DNA of 64,000 nucleotides from Ga0077536 sp035325705 (GTDB lineage: Bacteria; Pseudomonadota; Gammaproteobacteria; Ga0077536): contig DAOKZI010000001.1 of NCBI GenBank assembly GCA_035325705.1, forward strand, positions 434,001 through 498,000, in the 5' to 3' direction. Position numbers and translations under genes: made by a program. The notes under the pieces were generated by a model, which worked only from the letters and a program-made list of their open reading frames with translations, was not told the DNA's origin and ran no database searches. Shown piece after piece: positions 19,786 to 28,879 of the stretch; position 1 is the stretch's first letter; each line of letters starts with the position of its first letter.

Positions 19786-21873
19786 ATGGACGCCAGGACC
19801 CTCGATCTCAACGACCCTCAGTACTACATCAATCGCGAGCTGTCGCTGCTCGAGTTCAACCGCCGGGTCGTCGAACAGGCCAAGGACACCAGCAATCCGC
19901 TGCTCGAGCGGCTGCGTTTCCTGTGCATCGCGAGCAGCAACCTCGACGAATTCTTCGAGATCCGCGTCGCCGGCCTGAAGCAGCAAGTGGCCTACAGGGC
20001 GACCCAGCCCGGCCCGGATCAGCTCTCACCGGCCGAACAGTTGAAGCGCATCGGCGAGGTCGCGCAGCTCATCGTCACCGAGCAATACCGCGTGCTGAAC
20101 GAGGTGCTGACGCCGGCGCTCGCCGAGGAAGGCATCCGCTTCCTGCGGCGCACCGAATGGAACGCGCGCCAGGCGGCCTGGGTGAAGCGCCACTTCTATC
20201 GCGAGCTGCTGCCGGTGCTCTCGCCGATCGGGCTCGATCCCTCGCATCCGTTTCCGCGCATCCTGAACAAGAGCCTCAACTTCATGGTGTCGCTCGAAGG
20301 CACCGACGCCTTCGGCCGCGACAGCGCGATCGCGATCGTGCAGACGCCGCGCGCCCTGCCGCGCATCATCAACATCCCGCAGGAATGCGCGACCAGCCCC
20401 TACGAGTTCGTATTCCTGTCTTCGATCATCCACGCCCACGTCAGCGATCTCTTCCCGGGCATGCGCGTGACGGGCTGCTACCAGTTCCGCGTCACGCGCA
20501 ACAGCGAGCTCTTCGTCGAGGACGAAGAGGTCGAAGACCTGCTGCACGCGCTCGAGGGCGGGCTGCATCAGCGGCGCTTCGGCGACGCGGTACGGCTCGA
20601 AGTCGCCTTCGACTGCCCGAACCAGATGACGGGCCTGCTGCTGCACGAATTCGATCTGGGCGACGCCGATCTCTACCGCTGCAACGGACCGGTGAACCTG
20701 CAGCGCCTGATGGCGGTGCCGGACATGATCGATCGCCCGGATCTGAAGTTTCCCGCGTTCACGCCGAGCCGCCCGCGGCGCCTGCCGCCGAATGCGGACT
20801 TCTTCGGCGTGATGAAGCGCGGCGATCTGCTGCTGCACCACCCGTATCAGTCCTTCCTGCCGGTGGTCGAGTTCCTGCGCCAGGCCGCGCAGGACCCGGA
20901 CGTGCTCGTGATCAAGCAGACGCTGTACCGCACCGGTCCGGACTCGCCGATCGTCAAGACGCTGATCGACGCCGCGCGCGCCGGCAAGGAAGTGACGGTG
21001 GTCGTCGAGCTGAAGGCGCGCTTCGACGAGGAAGCCAACATCGAGCTCGCGACGCGCCTGCAGGAGGCCGGCGCCCACGTCGTCTACGGCGTCGTCGGTT
21101 ACAAGACGCACGCGAAGATGCTGCTCGTCGTGCGCCGCGAGGGCAAGCAGCTCCGCCGCTACGTGCATCTCGCGACCGGCAACTACCATCCGCGCACGGC
21201 GCGCCAGTACACCGACTTCGGCATGTTCACCTGCGACAACGCGATCGCGGTCGACGTGCAGCGCATCTTCCACCAGCTCACGGCGCCGGGCCGCGCCGGC
21301 AAGCTCAAGAAGCTGCTGCAGTCGCCGTTCACGCTGCATGCGCGCATGCTCGAGCTGATCGGGCGCGAAGCGGCGCACGCGCGCAAGGGCCGGCCGGCGC
21401 GCATCGTCGCCAAGATGAACGCGCTGATCGAGGTGCAGACGATCGTCGCGCTCTACGAGGCCTCGCGCGCTGGCGTGAAGATCGATCTGATCGTGCGCGG
21501 GATCTGCGCGCTGCGGCCGGGCATCCCGGGCGTGTCGGAAAACATCCGCGTGCGCTCGGTGGTCGGCCGCCTGCTCGAGCATTCGCGCGTGTTCCTGTTC
21601 GAGAACGACGGCGCGCCGGAAGTCTACCTGTCGAGCGCGGACTGGATGGGCCGCAACTTCTTCAGCCGCATCGAGGTGTGTTTCCCGGTCGAGGACAAGC
21701 GCCTGCGCGATCGCGTGATCAAGGAAGGGCTAGAGCTCTACCTGCAGGACAATGCGCGGGCCTGGGAGCTCAGGAGCGACGGCAGCTACCACCGGGCGCG
21801 CGTCGGCGCGCGCGTGCGCGACGCGCAGCAGACGCTGATCGATCAGTTGAGCGAAGCCGGGCCGGCGGCCTGA
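19786..21873 (+). CDS. ppk1: Polyphosphate kinase 1
   Basis: Ppk1 reversibly polymerises the gamma-phosphate of ATP into polyphosphate. At 695 residues it has the N domain (YYINRELSLLEFNRRV, near residue 13), the head domain and two phospholipase-D-like C domains. His442 in GYKTHAKMLL corresponds to the autophosphorylated His435 of E. coli, and His599 in LLEHSRVF to His592. The TGNYHPRTARQYTDFG segment is also conserved. It converges with ppx 30 nt downstream, so synthesis and degradation genes face each other within the phosphate block. Confidence 0.97.
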   Translation: MDARTLDLNDPQYYINRELSLLEFNRRVVEQAKDTSNPLLERLRFLCIASSNLDEFFEIRVAGLKQQVAYRATQPGPDQLSPAEQLKRIGEVAQLIVTEQYRVLNEVLTPALAEEGIRFLRRTEWNARQAAWVKRHFYRELLPVLSPIGLDPSHPFPRILNKSLNFMVSLEGTDAFGRDSAIAIVQTPRALPRIINIPQECATSPYEFVFLSSIIHAHVSDLFPGMRVTGCYQFRVTRNSELFVEDEEVEDLLHALEGGLHQRRFGDAVRLEVAFDCPNQMTGLLLHEFDLGDADLYRCNGPVNLQRLMAVPDMIDRPDLKFPAFTPSRPRRLPPNADFFGVMKRGDLLLHHPYQSFLPVVEFLRQAAQDPDVLVIKQTLYRTGPDSPIVKTLIDAARAGKEVTVVVELKARFDEEANIELATRLQEAGAHVVYGVVGYKTHAKMLLVVRREGKQLRRYVHLATGNYHPRTARQYTDFGMFTCDNAIAVDVQRIFHQLTAPGRAGKLKKLLQSPFTLHARMLELIGREAAHARKGRPARIVAKMNALIEVQTIVALYEASRAGVKIDLIVRGICALRPGIPGVSENIRVRSVVGRLLEHSRVFLFENDGAPEVYLSSADWMGRNFFSRIEVCFPVEDKRLRDRVIKEGLELYLQDNARAWELRSDGSYHRARVGARVRDAQQTLIDQLSEAGPAA

Positions 21874-21903
21874 GGCGCACGGCCTCGCGCCGGACGATGC
21901 CCG

Positions 21904-23394
21904 TCACTTGAACTTGAGCCGATAGCCGATCGCCTTCACATAGTCCGCTTCCTGCGCGAGATCGGCGCTGGTCAGCGGGTGGGTCTCGAGCCAGCCCTTG
22001 GGAAAAACGAGCTTCAGCGCGCGCGGCTCCGCTTTCAGATGCACTTCGGTCGGCGTCGCCGCGCCGCGCGCCCGGTGCAGCACCACCGCGAGCCGTAGCA
22101 GCAGCGCCAGCCGCAGCAGCGCGTCGGACTGCGGGAACACGGCGAATTCCGGCAGCGGGATCTTGCGCCGGTGCGCGCGGACCAGGGTCGCGAGCCGATT
22201 CTGATCGCCGCGCGCGAAGCCCGGCATGTCGAGATGATGCAGCAGGTAGGCGCCGTGCTTGTGGTACTGCGAGTGGGACACCGTGTTGCCGATCTCGTGC
22301 AGCGCCGCCGCCCATTCCAGCAGGCGCAGGTCCTCTTCGGACTTGAGCTTCCACTCCGCCGCGACTTCGACGCAGAGATGGGCCACGGTCGCGCGCACGC
22401 GCGCGACCTGCGAGCGATCGACGTCGAAGCGCTGCATCAGGTGTGCGACCGTGCGCTCGCGGACGTCCTCGCGTTCGATGCGGCCCAGCAGGTCGTAGAG
22501 CAGGCCTTCGCGCAGCGCGCTGTCGGAGACGCGCATGCGCTCGATGCCGAGCTCCTCGAAGGCGCCGAGCGCGATGGCGACGCCGCCGGGAAAGATCGCG
22601 CGCCGATCCGCCGGCACGCCGAGCTCGCCGAGGCGCTCGACGTGCCCCGCCGCGATCATCGCCGCGCGCAGCTCGAGCAGACCCTCACGCGTGATCCCGT
22701 CCTTGGCCCAGCCGTGATGGGCGAGCACCGCCGCGACGGTCTCCATCGTGCCCGAGGCGCCGATCGCGGACTGCCAGCCGGCGCGGCTGATCGCTTCCTC
22801 GATCGGTTCGAATTCCTGGCGCGCGAGAATCTCGGCGGCGCGCATGCGGCGCGCGTCGATCGTGCCGTCGCAGAACTGCGCGACGCTCATGCCGACGCTG
22901 CCGATATGCAGGCTTTCCATGATTTCCGGCTCGAAGCGCCGGCCGGTGATGACCTCCGTGCTGCCGCCGCCGATGTCGATGACGAGCCTGAGCTCCGCAT
23001 CGTCCTGCAGACCGTGCGACACGCCGAGGTAGATCAGGCGCGCTTCCTCGTAGCCCGAGACGATGTCGATGGGATGGCCGAGCACGGCCTCGGCGCGCGC
23101 GACGAAGCTCGCGGCATTGCGCGCCTTGCGCAGGGCATTGGTGCCGACCGCCCGCACCGCGCCCGGCGGCAGATGGCGAATGCGCTCGCCGAAGCGCGTC
23201 AGACAGCGCAGCGCGCTGTCGCACACTTCCTCGCTCAGCCGGTTCTCGGCGTCGAAGCCCGCGGCGAGCCGGATCACCTCGCGCAGCCGATCGATGACCT
23301 TCAGATGTCCGTCCTGCGGGTGGGCCACGACGAGGTGGAAACTGTTCGAGCCGAGGTCGACGGCCGCGATCGTGGCAGGATTGGACTTCGGCAT
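21904..23394 (-). CDS. ppx: Exopolyphosphatase (Ppx/GppA family)
   Basis: The enzyme releases phosphate from polyphosphate ends or hydrolyses pppGpp. The 496-residue protein has the sugar-kinase/HSP70 fold: phosphate 1 motif DLGSNSFHL (about 13-21), VGTNALRKA, and phosphate 2 motif DIGGGSTEV. A C-terminal HD-like helical domain contains HEIGNTVSHSQYHKHGAYLL. Its position beside ppk1 favours Ppx over GppA. Confidence 0.94.
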   Translation of the reverse strand: MPKSNPATIAAVDLGSNSFHLVVAHPQDGHLKVIDRLREVIRLAAGFDAENRLSEEVCDSALRCLTRFGERIRHLPPGAVRAVGTNALRKARNAASFVARAEAVLGHPIDIVSGYEEARLIYLGVSHGLQDDAELRLVIDIGGGSTEVITGRRFEPEIMESLHIGSVGMSVAQFCDGTIDARRMRAAEILARQEFEPIEEAISRAGWQSAIGASGTMETVAAVLAHHGWAKDGITREGLLELRAAMIAAGHVERLGELGVPADRRAIFPGGVAIALGAFEELGIERMRVSDSALREGLLYDLLGRIEREDVRERTVAHLMQRFDVDRSQVARVRATVAHLCVEVAAEWKLKSEEDLRLLEWAAALHEIGNTVSHSQYHKHGAYLLHHLDMPGFARGDQNRLATLVRAHRRKIPLPEFAVFPQSDALLRLALLLRLAVVLHRARGAATPTEVHLKAEPRALKLVFPKGWLETHPLTSADLAQEADYVKAIGYRLKFK

Positions 23395-23512
23395 ACGCAG
23401 TTACGGATTCCGGGGGAGGCGCACGGGAAAGGGCGCGGCGATTATAGCGACAGGGACGGCGAAAACCGTGTCCGACGCCGGCGGAGCCCGATCTGCGCGC
23501 CCGATCCATGCG

Positions 23513-23518
23513 TATAAT
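23513..23518 (+). promoter_or_regulatory. Candidate -10 element of typA
   Basis: A perfect TATAAT lies 44 nt before the typA ATG in the divergent ppx/typA region. No good -35 hexamer is found 16-18 nt upstream, so the promoter may rely on other contacts. Confidence 0.45.
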
Positions 23519-23562
23519 GGCGCCCCTTTCGCCCGACCCCGCCGCCCGCGGCCAGACCCCTC

Positions 23563-25383
23563 ATGATCGCCAATCTGCGCAACATCGCCATCATCGCCCA
23601 CGTCGATCACGGCAAGACCACGCTGGTCGACCAGCTCCTCAAACAGTCCGGCACGCTGTCGATGCGCAGAGATCTCGGCGAGCGCGTGATGGACAGCAAC
23701 GATCTCGAGCGCGAACGCGGGATCACCATTCTCGCCAAGAACACCGCGATCACCTGGCGCGACTACCGCATCAACATCGTCGACACGCCGGGTCACGCCG
23801 ACTTCGGCGGCGAGGTCGAACGGATCCTGTCGATGGTCGATTCGGTGCTGCTGCTCGTCGACGCCGTCGACGGCCCGATGCCGCAGACCCGCTTCGTGAC
23901 GCAGAAGGCCTTTGCGCAAGGTTTGAAACCCGTCGTCGTCATCAACAAGATCGACCGCCCCGGCGCGCGCCCGGCCTGGGTGCTCGACCAGACCTTCGAT
24001 CTCTTCGATCGGCTGGGCGCGAGCGAGGAGCAGCTCGATTTTCCGGTGATCTACACCTCGGCGACGCTGGGCTACGCGCGGCGCGAGCCGGACGGCCCGG
24101 AGCAGGACATGACGGCGCTGTTCGAGACCATCGTCGAGCACGTCGCGGCGCCCGACGTCGATCCCGAGGGCCCGTTCCAGATGCAGGTGAGCTCGCTGGA
24201 CTATTCGAGCTACGTCGGCGCGATCGCGATCGGCCGCATCAAGCGCGGCACGGTCGCGCCGAACATGAACCTGACGGTGATCGACACCGAGGGTCGCACG
24301 CGGCCTGCGCGCGTTCTGGAGGTGCTCGCCTTCCATGGCCTCACCCGCGAAGCGCGGCCCAGCGCTTCCGCGGGCGACATCGTCGCGCTGACCGGCATCG
24401 ACACCCCGCGCATCTCCGACACGCTGTGCGCGCCCGCCGCGGTCGAGGCGCTGCCACCGCTGAAGGTCGACGAGCCGACCGTCAGCATGAGCTTCGAAGT
24501 CTCCGATTCCCCCTTCGTCGGCCGCGAGGGCCAGTTCGTCACCAGCCGGCAGATCGCCGAGCGCCTCGAACGCGAGCTGATCCACAACGTCGCGCTGCGC
24601 GTCGAGCCCACCGACGATCCGAAGCGCTATACCGTGTCCGGCCGCGGCGAGCTGCATCTGTCGATCCTGATCGAGAACATGCGCCGCGAAGGCTATGAGC
24701 TGTCCGTCGGCCGCCCGCAGGTGATCTTCAAGCAAGTCGACGGCGAGCTGCAGGAGCCCTACGAGCAGCTCACCGTCGACGTGCCGGCCGAGTACCAGGG
24801 CGCCGTGATGGAGCGTCTCGGCGCTCGCCGCGGCACGCTGCTCGAGATGCTGCCCGACGGCCGCGGCCGCGTGCGCCTCGACTATTCGATTCCGGCGCGC
24901 GGCCTGATCGGCTTCCGCACCGAGTTCCTGACCGCGACCGCCGGCACGGGCCTGCTCTACCATTCCTTCGAGAAGTACGGGCCGGTCAAGCAGGGGGCGA
25001 TCGGCGGGCGCGTCAACGGCGTCCTCGTCTCCAACGACACCGGCAAGGCGCTCGCCTACGCGCTGTTCAATCTGCAGGAGCGCGGCCGGCTGTTCATCGG
25101 CCACGGCGACGAAGTCTACGAAGGCATGATCGTCGGCCTCCACTCGCGCGACAACGATCTCGTCGTCAATCCCTTGAAGGCCAAGAAGCTCACCAACATC
25201 CGCGCCGCCGGCAGCGACGAGAACCTGCTGCTGACGCCGCCGATCCGCTTCGATCTCGAGCAGGCGCTGGAATTCATCGCCGACGACGAGCTCGTCGAGG
25301 TCACGCCGGGCGCGATCCGGCTGCGCAAACGCATGCTGAAGGAGTCGGATCGCAAGCGGGAGTCGCGCAGCCAGACGGCCTGA
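23563..25383 (+). CDS. typA: Ribosome-associated translational GTPase TypA/BipA
   Basis: BipA is an EF-G-like GTPase that binds the 70S ribosome, acts in 50S assembly and is needed under cold and other stress. At 606 residues it has G1 HVDHGKTTL (about 13-21), switch I with ERERGITILAKN, G3 VDTPGHADF and G4 NKIDRPGA. EF-G-like domains III and V and the BipA-specific C-terminal domain (ARGLIGFRTEFLTATAG) follow. It is followed after 5 nt by dtd. Confidence 0.97.
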   Translation: MIANLRNIAIIAHVDHGKTTLVDQLLKQSGTLSMRRDLGERVMDSNDLERERGITILAKNTAITWRDYRINIVDTPGHADFGGEVERILSMVDSVLLLVDAVDGPMPQTRFVTQKAFAQGLKPVVVINKIDRPGARPAWVLDQTFDLFDRLGASEEQLDFPVIYTSATLGYARREPDGPEQDMTALFETIVEHVAAPDVDPEGPFQMQVSSLDYSSYVGAIAIGRIKRGTVAPNMNLTVIDTEGRTRPARVLEVLAFHGLTREARPSASAGDIVALTGIDTPRISDTLCAPAAVEALPPLKVDEPTVSMSFEVSDSPFVGREGQFVTSRQIAERLERELIHNVALRVEPTDDPKRYTVSGRGELHLSILIENMRREGYELSVGRPQVIFKQVDGELQEPYEQLTVDVPAEYQGAVMERLGARRGTLLEMLPDGRGRVRLDYSIPARGLIGFRTEFLTATAGTGLLYHSFEKYGPVKQGAIGGRVNGVLVSNDTGKALAYALFNLQERGRLFIGHGDEVYEGMIVGLHSRDNDLVVNPLKAKKLTNIRAAGSDENLLLTPPIRFDLEQALEFIADDELVEVTPGAIRLRKRMLKESDRKRESRSQTA

Positions 25384-25388
25384 GCGCG

Positions 25389-25832
25389 ATGATCGGTCTC
25401 CTGCAGCGCGTGCGCGAGGCCGCCGTCGGCGTCGACGGACGGGAAGTCGCGCGCATCGGCCAGGGCCTGCTGGTGTTCGTCGGCGTGCAGCCCGCGGACA
25501 CGCCCGACACCGCCGATCGCCTCCTAGAGCGCCTCCTCGACTACCGCGTGTTCGCGGATGACGCCGGCCGCATGAACCTGAGTTTGCGCGAGATCGGCGG
25601 CGGCCTGCTGCTCGTGCCGCAGTTTACGCTCGCCGCCGACACCGCCAAGGGCCTGCGCCCGAGCTTCTCGTCGGCAGCACCGCCCGCCCTCGGCCGCGCC
25701 TTGTTCGAGCATCTCGTCGCGCGCGCCCGCACGCGGCATCCCCTCGTCGCCAGCGGCGTGTTCGGCGCCGACATGCAGGTCGCCCTCGTCAACGACGGGC
25801 CCGTGACGTTCTGGCTCGAAGTCGCGGCGTGA
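25389..25832 (+). CDS. dtd: D-aminoacyl-tRNA deacylase
   Basis: Dtd hydrolyses D-amino acids mischarged onto tRNA. The 147-residue size is typical. The C-terminal Gly-cisPro motif NDGPVTF that enforces chirality is intact. The second signature, usually SQFTL, reads PQFTL with Pro at about 77, an unusual substitution next to the active site. The rest (RVFADDAGRMN, GLRPSFSSAAPP, GVFGADMQV) is canonical. It sits 5 nt after typA and is followed by a repeat island. Confidence 0.95.
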   Translation: MIGLLQRVREAAVGVDGREVARIGQGLLVFVGVQPADTPDTADRLLERLLDYRVFADDAGRMNLSLREIGGGLLLVPQFTLAADTAKGLRPSFSSAAPPALGRALFEHLVARARTRHPLVASGVFGADMQVALVNDGPVTFWLEVAA

Positions 25833-25838
25833 AAGGGC

Positions 25839-26165
25839 CGTAGGTTGGGCTGACGAAGGAAGCCCAACAGGGAGTGGCACTGCGCGCTGCCCTTCACCCT
25901 GAAACCCCTCAATTCTCGTAGCCCGGGTGCAGCGTAGCGGAACCCGGGATCCGGCATGCCCGATACGCAAAGGCTTTCGGCCCTGCGCGGCGCGCACTTC
26001 TCGAACGCAGGAGCGGACGGCGGGCGCCGATCCCGGGTTACGCGCTGCGCGCTCCACCCGGGCTACGACACCGCCGTCCACGTTGGAAGGCTATGTCCCT
26101 TTCATGATTGGGGTGGTGCGCGCACTTCATCACCGTTGGACTTCCTTCGTCAGCCCAACCTACGG
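25839..26165. repeat. Family 2 inverted repeat, interrupted by family 3
   Basis: The left arm at 25839-25868 reads CGTAGGTTGGGCTGACG, then AAGGAAGCCCAAC. The inverse arm at 26135-26165 reads GTTGGACTTCCTTCGTC onward to CAACCTACGG. A full family 3 palindrome lies between them. The gap 25833-26393 holds only repeats; short frames across it look like chance. Confidence 0.85.
25918..26068. repeat. Family 3 palindrome nested in family 2
   Basis: The left arm at 25918-25953 reads CGTAGCCCGGGTGCAGCG, then GAACCCGGGATCCGG. The inverse arm at 26028-26068 reads GATCCCGGGTTACGCGC onward to CACCCGGGCTACGA. The arms enclose about 75 nt without coding signals. Confidence 0.85.
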
Positions 26166-26180
26166 TCCCTGATGAGCTCG

Positions 26181-26343
26181 ATAATCTAGCCACGGAGAGC
26201 ACGGAGGACACGGAGAAAGAAATGGATTGAAGCTGCGCCTCCGTAACTCGCTCGTGAACGTTCAAGCCGGCGTTACGGAGGCTTCCATCAATATCTCTTC
26301 TCCGTGTCCTCCGTGTCCTCCGTGCCCTCCGTGGCTAGATTAA
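26181..26343. repeat. Family 1 inverted repeat (CTAG type)
   Basis: The left arm at 26181-26222 begins ATAATCTAGCCACGGAG. The right arm at 26292-26343 is the inverse and holds two more GTCCTCCGT units than the left before GTGGCTAGATTA. The loop contains CTGCGCCTCCGTAACTCG, the shared family core, which also pairs with CGTTACGGAGG in the same loop. Confidence 0.88.
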
Positions 26344-26365
26344 ACGGCGTGTAAGCCGGGAAAGC

Positions 26366-26400
26366 TCCCGGATTCCGCTACGCTGCACCCGGGCTACGAG
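26366..26400. repeat. Family 3 single arm providing the stop of the oxidoreductase gene
   Basis: CTCCCGGATTCCGCTACG continues to CACCCGGGCTACGAG, one arm of family 3. Read on the minus strand its edge is CTCGTAGCCCGGG, whose TAG is the stop codon of the GMC oxidoreductase. Confidence 0.8.
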
Positions 26401-27932
26401 GCGCGGTGAGGCGCGGGAGCCGCCGGCCCGTGGCGCGCGATGAAGCGGGTGGCCAGTCGATCGGACCAGGCTGCGATCGTCATCGACGGCGGGCCGCCCG
26501 GGCTGCGCGGCAGGGCCGCGGCGTCCGCGACGTACAGGCCCGGATTGTCGAAGACTTCGCCGTCGACGTTGACGACGCCGCGTTCGATGCTGTCGGCGAC
26601 GCAGGCGCCGCCGGTCGGGTGCACGGTGATCGGCGTCTTCGGCGCGTAGATGCGATGCCCGGTGCGGCGGGCGATCTCGGCGAAGCTCGCCTTCAGCTTC
26701 GCGAAAATCGGGCTCTTGTCCGGGTCGTAATCGATGCGCAGGCGATCGCCGACCCAGGCGACCGTGCCGTTCAGCGTGTCTTCGCCGAGGCCGGCGATCA
26801 TGTAGGCGCGCTTCATGCGCTCGCGGATGAATTTGGGCAGCGGATAGCTGTCGACGGCCGGCAGGCCGCCGCCGCCGATCACGGGACAGTCCGGATCGTC
26901 GAGCAGGCGCACGCCGCCCGTGGTCGGCAAGCCGACGCTCTGCGTGATGTCCGGCTCGTCGTAATCCCAGTAGCCGAAGTAGTCGCCGTTGGTGCCGAAA
27001 CGGCGGCCGAGCATCGGCATGCCCTGCAAGAGACCCTGGGCGCGACTGCGCAGCAGGATTGCGAGCGTGTTCAGCGTGCCGGCGGCGACGATGACGTGCT
27101 CGGCCGCGAGCGTAGCCGGGCGGCCGTCGTGATGATCGAGATAGTCGACGCGATAGCGCGGGCCCGCGGCCTGGCGCGCGATCGTCGTCACTTCGGCCAT
27201 GTCGCGCACTTCGAGCCCCTGCTTCATCGCCGGCGCGAGATAGACCGCGTCGAGCGTCGTCTTGCTGCCTTTCGGCGAGCCGAGGAAGCCGTCCTCGTTC
27301 GCGTGGTAGTCCACCTCGTGGCGTTCGATGCCGTGCGCGTCGACCACGCGCTGCGGTCGATCCGGATCGTCCGGCAGCAGATAGCCGATGCGCGGATCGG
27401 ACACCGGCAGCGCGGGGCCGATGTCCTGCGCGTGCTTCTTGAAGCGCACGGGCGAGGTGTTCGGGATGCAATGATCGGCCATCGGCGTAACCGAGCCCAT
27501 GCGTTCGAGCACGGCGTCGTAGTGGGCCTGCATGACCGCGTCGGACAGGCCCTGCGCGTGGTCTTCCCAGTAGCGCGGCGCGAGCGGACGGATGTTGATC
27601 GCGGAATACACGTGGCTGCCGCCGCCGACGCCGGAGGAGCAGGCGACGGTGCAGCCGCGGCCGAAGAAGAGCTCGAAGAGCCCGTGCTTGTTGAGGCGCA
27701 GGCGATTGCCGGGCAGGCGGTTACCGCCGATCGCGCGCAGCAGGCGCGTGAACAGCAGGCGGCCGCGCGGCAGCGGCGAACGGCGCGCGATGCCCATCGA
27801 GCGTACGGGCACGGTGTCGCGCCAGGGTCCGCGTTCGAGGACGATCACCTTGAAACCTGCCTCGGCGAGGCGCGCGGCCGCGACCGAGCCGCCGAAGCCG
27901 CTGCCGATGACGATGACGTCGGGATTGCTCAT
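26394..27932 (-). CDS. GMC-type FAD-dependent oxidoreductase (cholesterol-oxidase-like)
   Basis: The protein has an N-terminal FAD Rossmann motif VIVIGSGFGGSVAAARLAE and then VLERGPW. It continues with GVGGGSHVYSAINIRP and ends with the GMC C-terminal signature (TVHPTGGACVADS, then NVDGEVFDNPGLYVADAAALPRSPGGPPSMTIAAW). The start at 27932 (MSNPDVIVIG) gives 512 residues; a longer frame upstream has no homology features. Relatives oxidise alcohols, including sterols, but the substrate here is unknown. There is no clear signal peptide. The last residues (APAPHRAS) run into the family 3 repeat. Confidence 0.88.
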   Translation of the reverse strand: MSNPDVIVIGSGFGGSVAAARLAEAGFKVIVLERGPWRDTVPVRSMGIARRSPLPRGRLLFTRLLRAIGGNRLPGNRLRLNKHGLFELFFGRGCTVACSSGVGGGSHVYSAINIRPLAPRYWEDHAQGLSDAVMQAHYDAVLERMGSVTPMADHCIPNTSPVRFKKHAQDIGPALPVSDPRIGYLLPDDPDRPQRVVDAHGIERHEVDYHANEDGFLGSPKGSKTTLDAVYLAPAMKQGLEVRDMAEVTTIARQAAGPRYRVDYLDHHDGRPATLAAEHVIVAAGTLNTLAILLRSRAQGLLQGMPMLGRRFGTNGDYFGYWDYDEPDITQSVGLPTTGGVRLLDDPDCPVIGGGGLPAVDSYPLPKFIRERMKRAYMIAGLGEDTLNGTVAWVGDRLRIDYDPDKSPIFAKLKASFAEIARRTGHRIYAPKTPITVHPTGGACVADSIERGVVNVDGEVFDNPGLYVADAAALPRSPGGPPSMTIAAWSDRLATRFIARHGPAAPAPHRAS

Positions 27933-28107
27933 TTGTGGTACGCCTGCGGGGCCGTGGACCAGCTCGCGCGCATCCCCGGCCCGCGACGGCGGAGGCGCGA
28001 CGCGCAGGAGTATAGGCGCAATCGCCGGCCGCGGCCGCTTGACCGGCATCAAGCCGAGGCAGCCCCTGCACGCGCATGCTCGACTGTCCTCGACATGGAG
28101 TTCCCCG

Positions 28108-28464
28108 ATGAGCACATCCTTCACCGATCTCACCGCGACCATCAACCGCGGGATCCTGGAGCTGCGCAAGGCGCAGCCGGACGCGATGGCGGGCTTCAGC
28201 GCGATGGCGAAGGCGGCGATGCAGGCCGGCGAGCTGAACGAACAGACCAAGGAGCTCATCGCGCTCGCGATCGGCGTCGCCGGCCACTGCGACGGCTGCA
28301 TCGGCTTTCACACCAAGGCGCTGGTGCGGCTCGGCGTGTCGCGTGCGGCCGTGATGGAGGCGCTGGCCGTCGCGGTCTACATGGGCGGCGGGCCGTCGCT
28401 GATGTATGCCGCCGACGCCGTGCAGGCCTATGACGAGTTCAGCGCCGCCCGCGCGGGCGGCTGA
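28108..28464 (+). CDS. Carboxymuconolactone decarboxylase/AhpD-like protein
   Basis: The 118-residue single-domain protein of the AhpD-like fold has the redox motif HCDGCIGFH, with Cys61, Cys64 and His68, preceded by Glu49 in EQTKELIALAIGVAGH. Such proteins act as small alkyl-hydroperoxide-type reductases or CMD-like enzymes. The ATG at 28108 has GGAG about 9 nt upstream; the longer frame upstream is antisense to the oxidoreductase. It is transcribed divergently from the GMC oxidoreductase. Confidence 0.88.
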   Translation: MSTSFTDLTATINRGILELRKAQPDAMAGFSAMAKAAMQAGELNEQTKELIALAIGVAGHCDGCIGFHTKALVRLGVSRAAVMEALAVAVYMGGGPSLMYAADAVQAYDEFSAARAGG

Positions 28465-28492
28465 GCCGGCGCGGCGCGGGCAGCCGCGCGCC

Positions 28493-28879
28493 TCACTGCG
28501 CCGCCGCGCGCCGCGGCAGCAGCCACCACAGGATCGCGGCCAGCGCGAACAGCGCGGGCACGTCGCCGATCAGATTGGCGCGCTCGGCGTGGTCGTGCGT
28601 CGCCTGCAGCGCCATGATGCCGCCGTGCACGATGCTCGACCAGATCGTGAACTGGATCAGGCTGCGGTGCTCGAGCGGATTGCGGGCCGCCAGAAACAGG
28701 AACAGGCCCAGCGTCGCGTAGACGCCGGCGATCATCTGCTCGTATTCGGTTTGCCGCGGCTCCCAGGCCCAGCCTGCTGGCCACAGCCAGTTCATCAGCG
28801 GATAGACTCCGAGCATCAGGAACACGCCGAAGATCCGGAGTGCCATGCTCAGGTATGAGAGCTTTTGCGCGTCGTTCAT
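28493..28879 (-). CDS. Small four-helix membrane protein (probably DUF6632)
   Basis: The 128-residue protein has four hydrophobic segments (about 10-32, 47-65, 75-95, 103-122). The N-terminus has the pattern LSYLSMALRIFGVFLMLGVYPLMNWLWP seen in a conserved small membrane family, which I believe is DUF6632. Function is unknown. Its start overlaps the stop of the upstream gene as ATGA, so the two are probably co-translated. Confidence 0.75.
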   Translation of the reverse strand: MNDAQKLSYLSMALRIFGVFLMLGVYPLMNWLWPAGWAWEPRQTEYEQMIAGVYATLGLFLFLAARNPLEHRSLIQFTIWSSIVHGGIMALQATHDHAERANLIGDVPALFALAAILWWLLPRRAAAQ

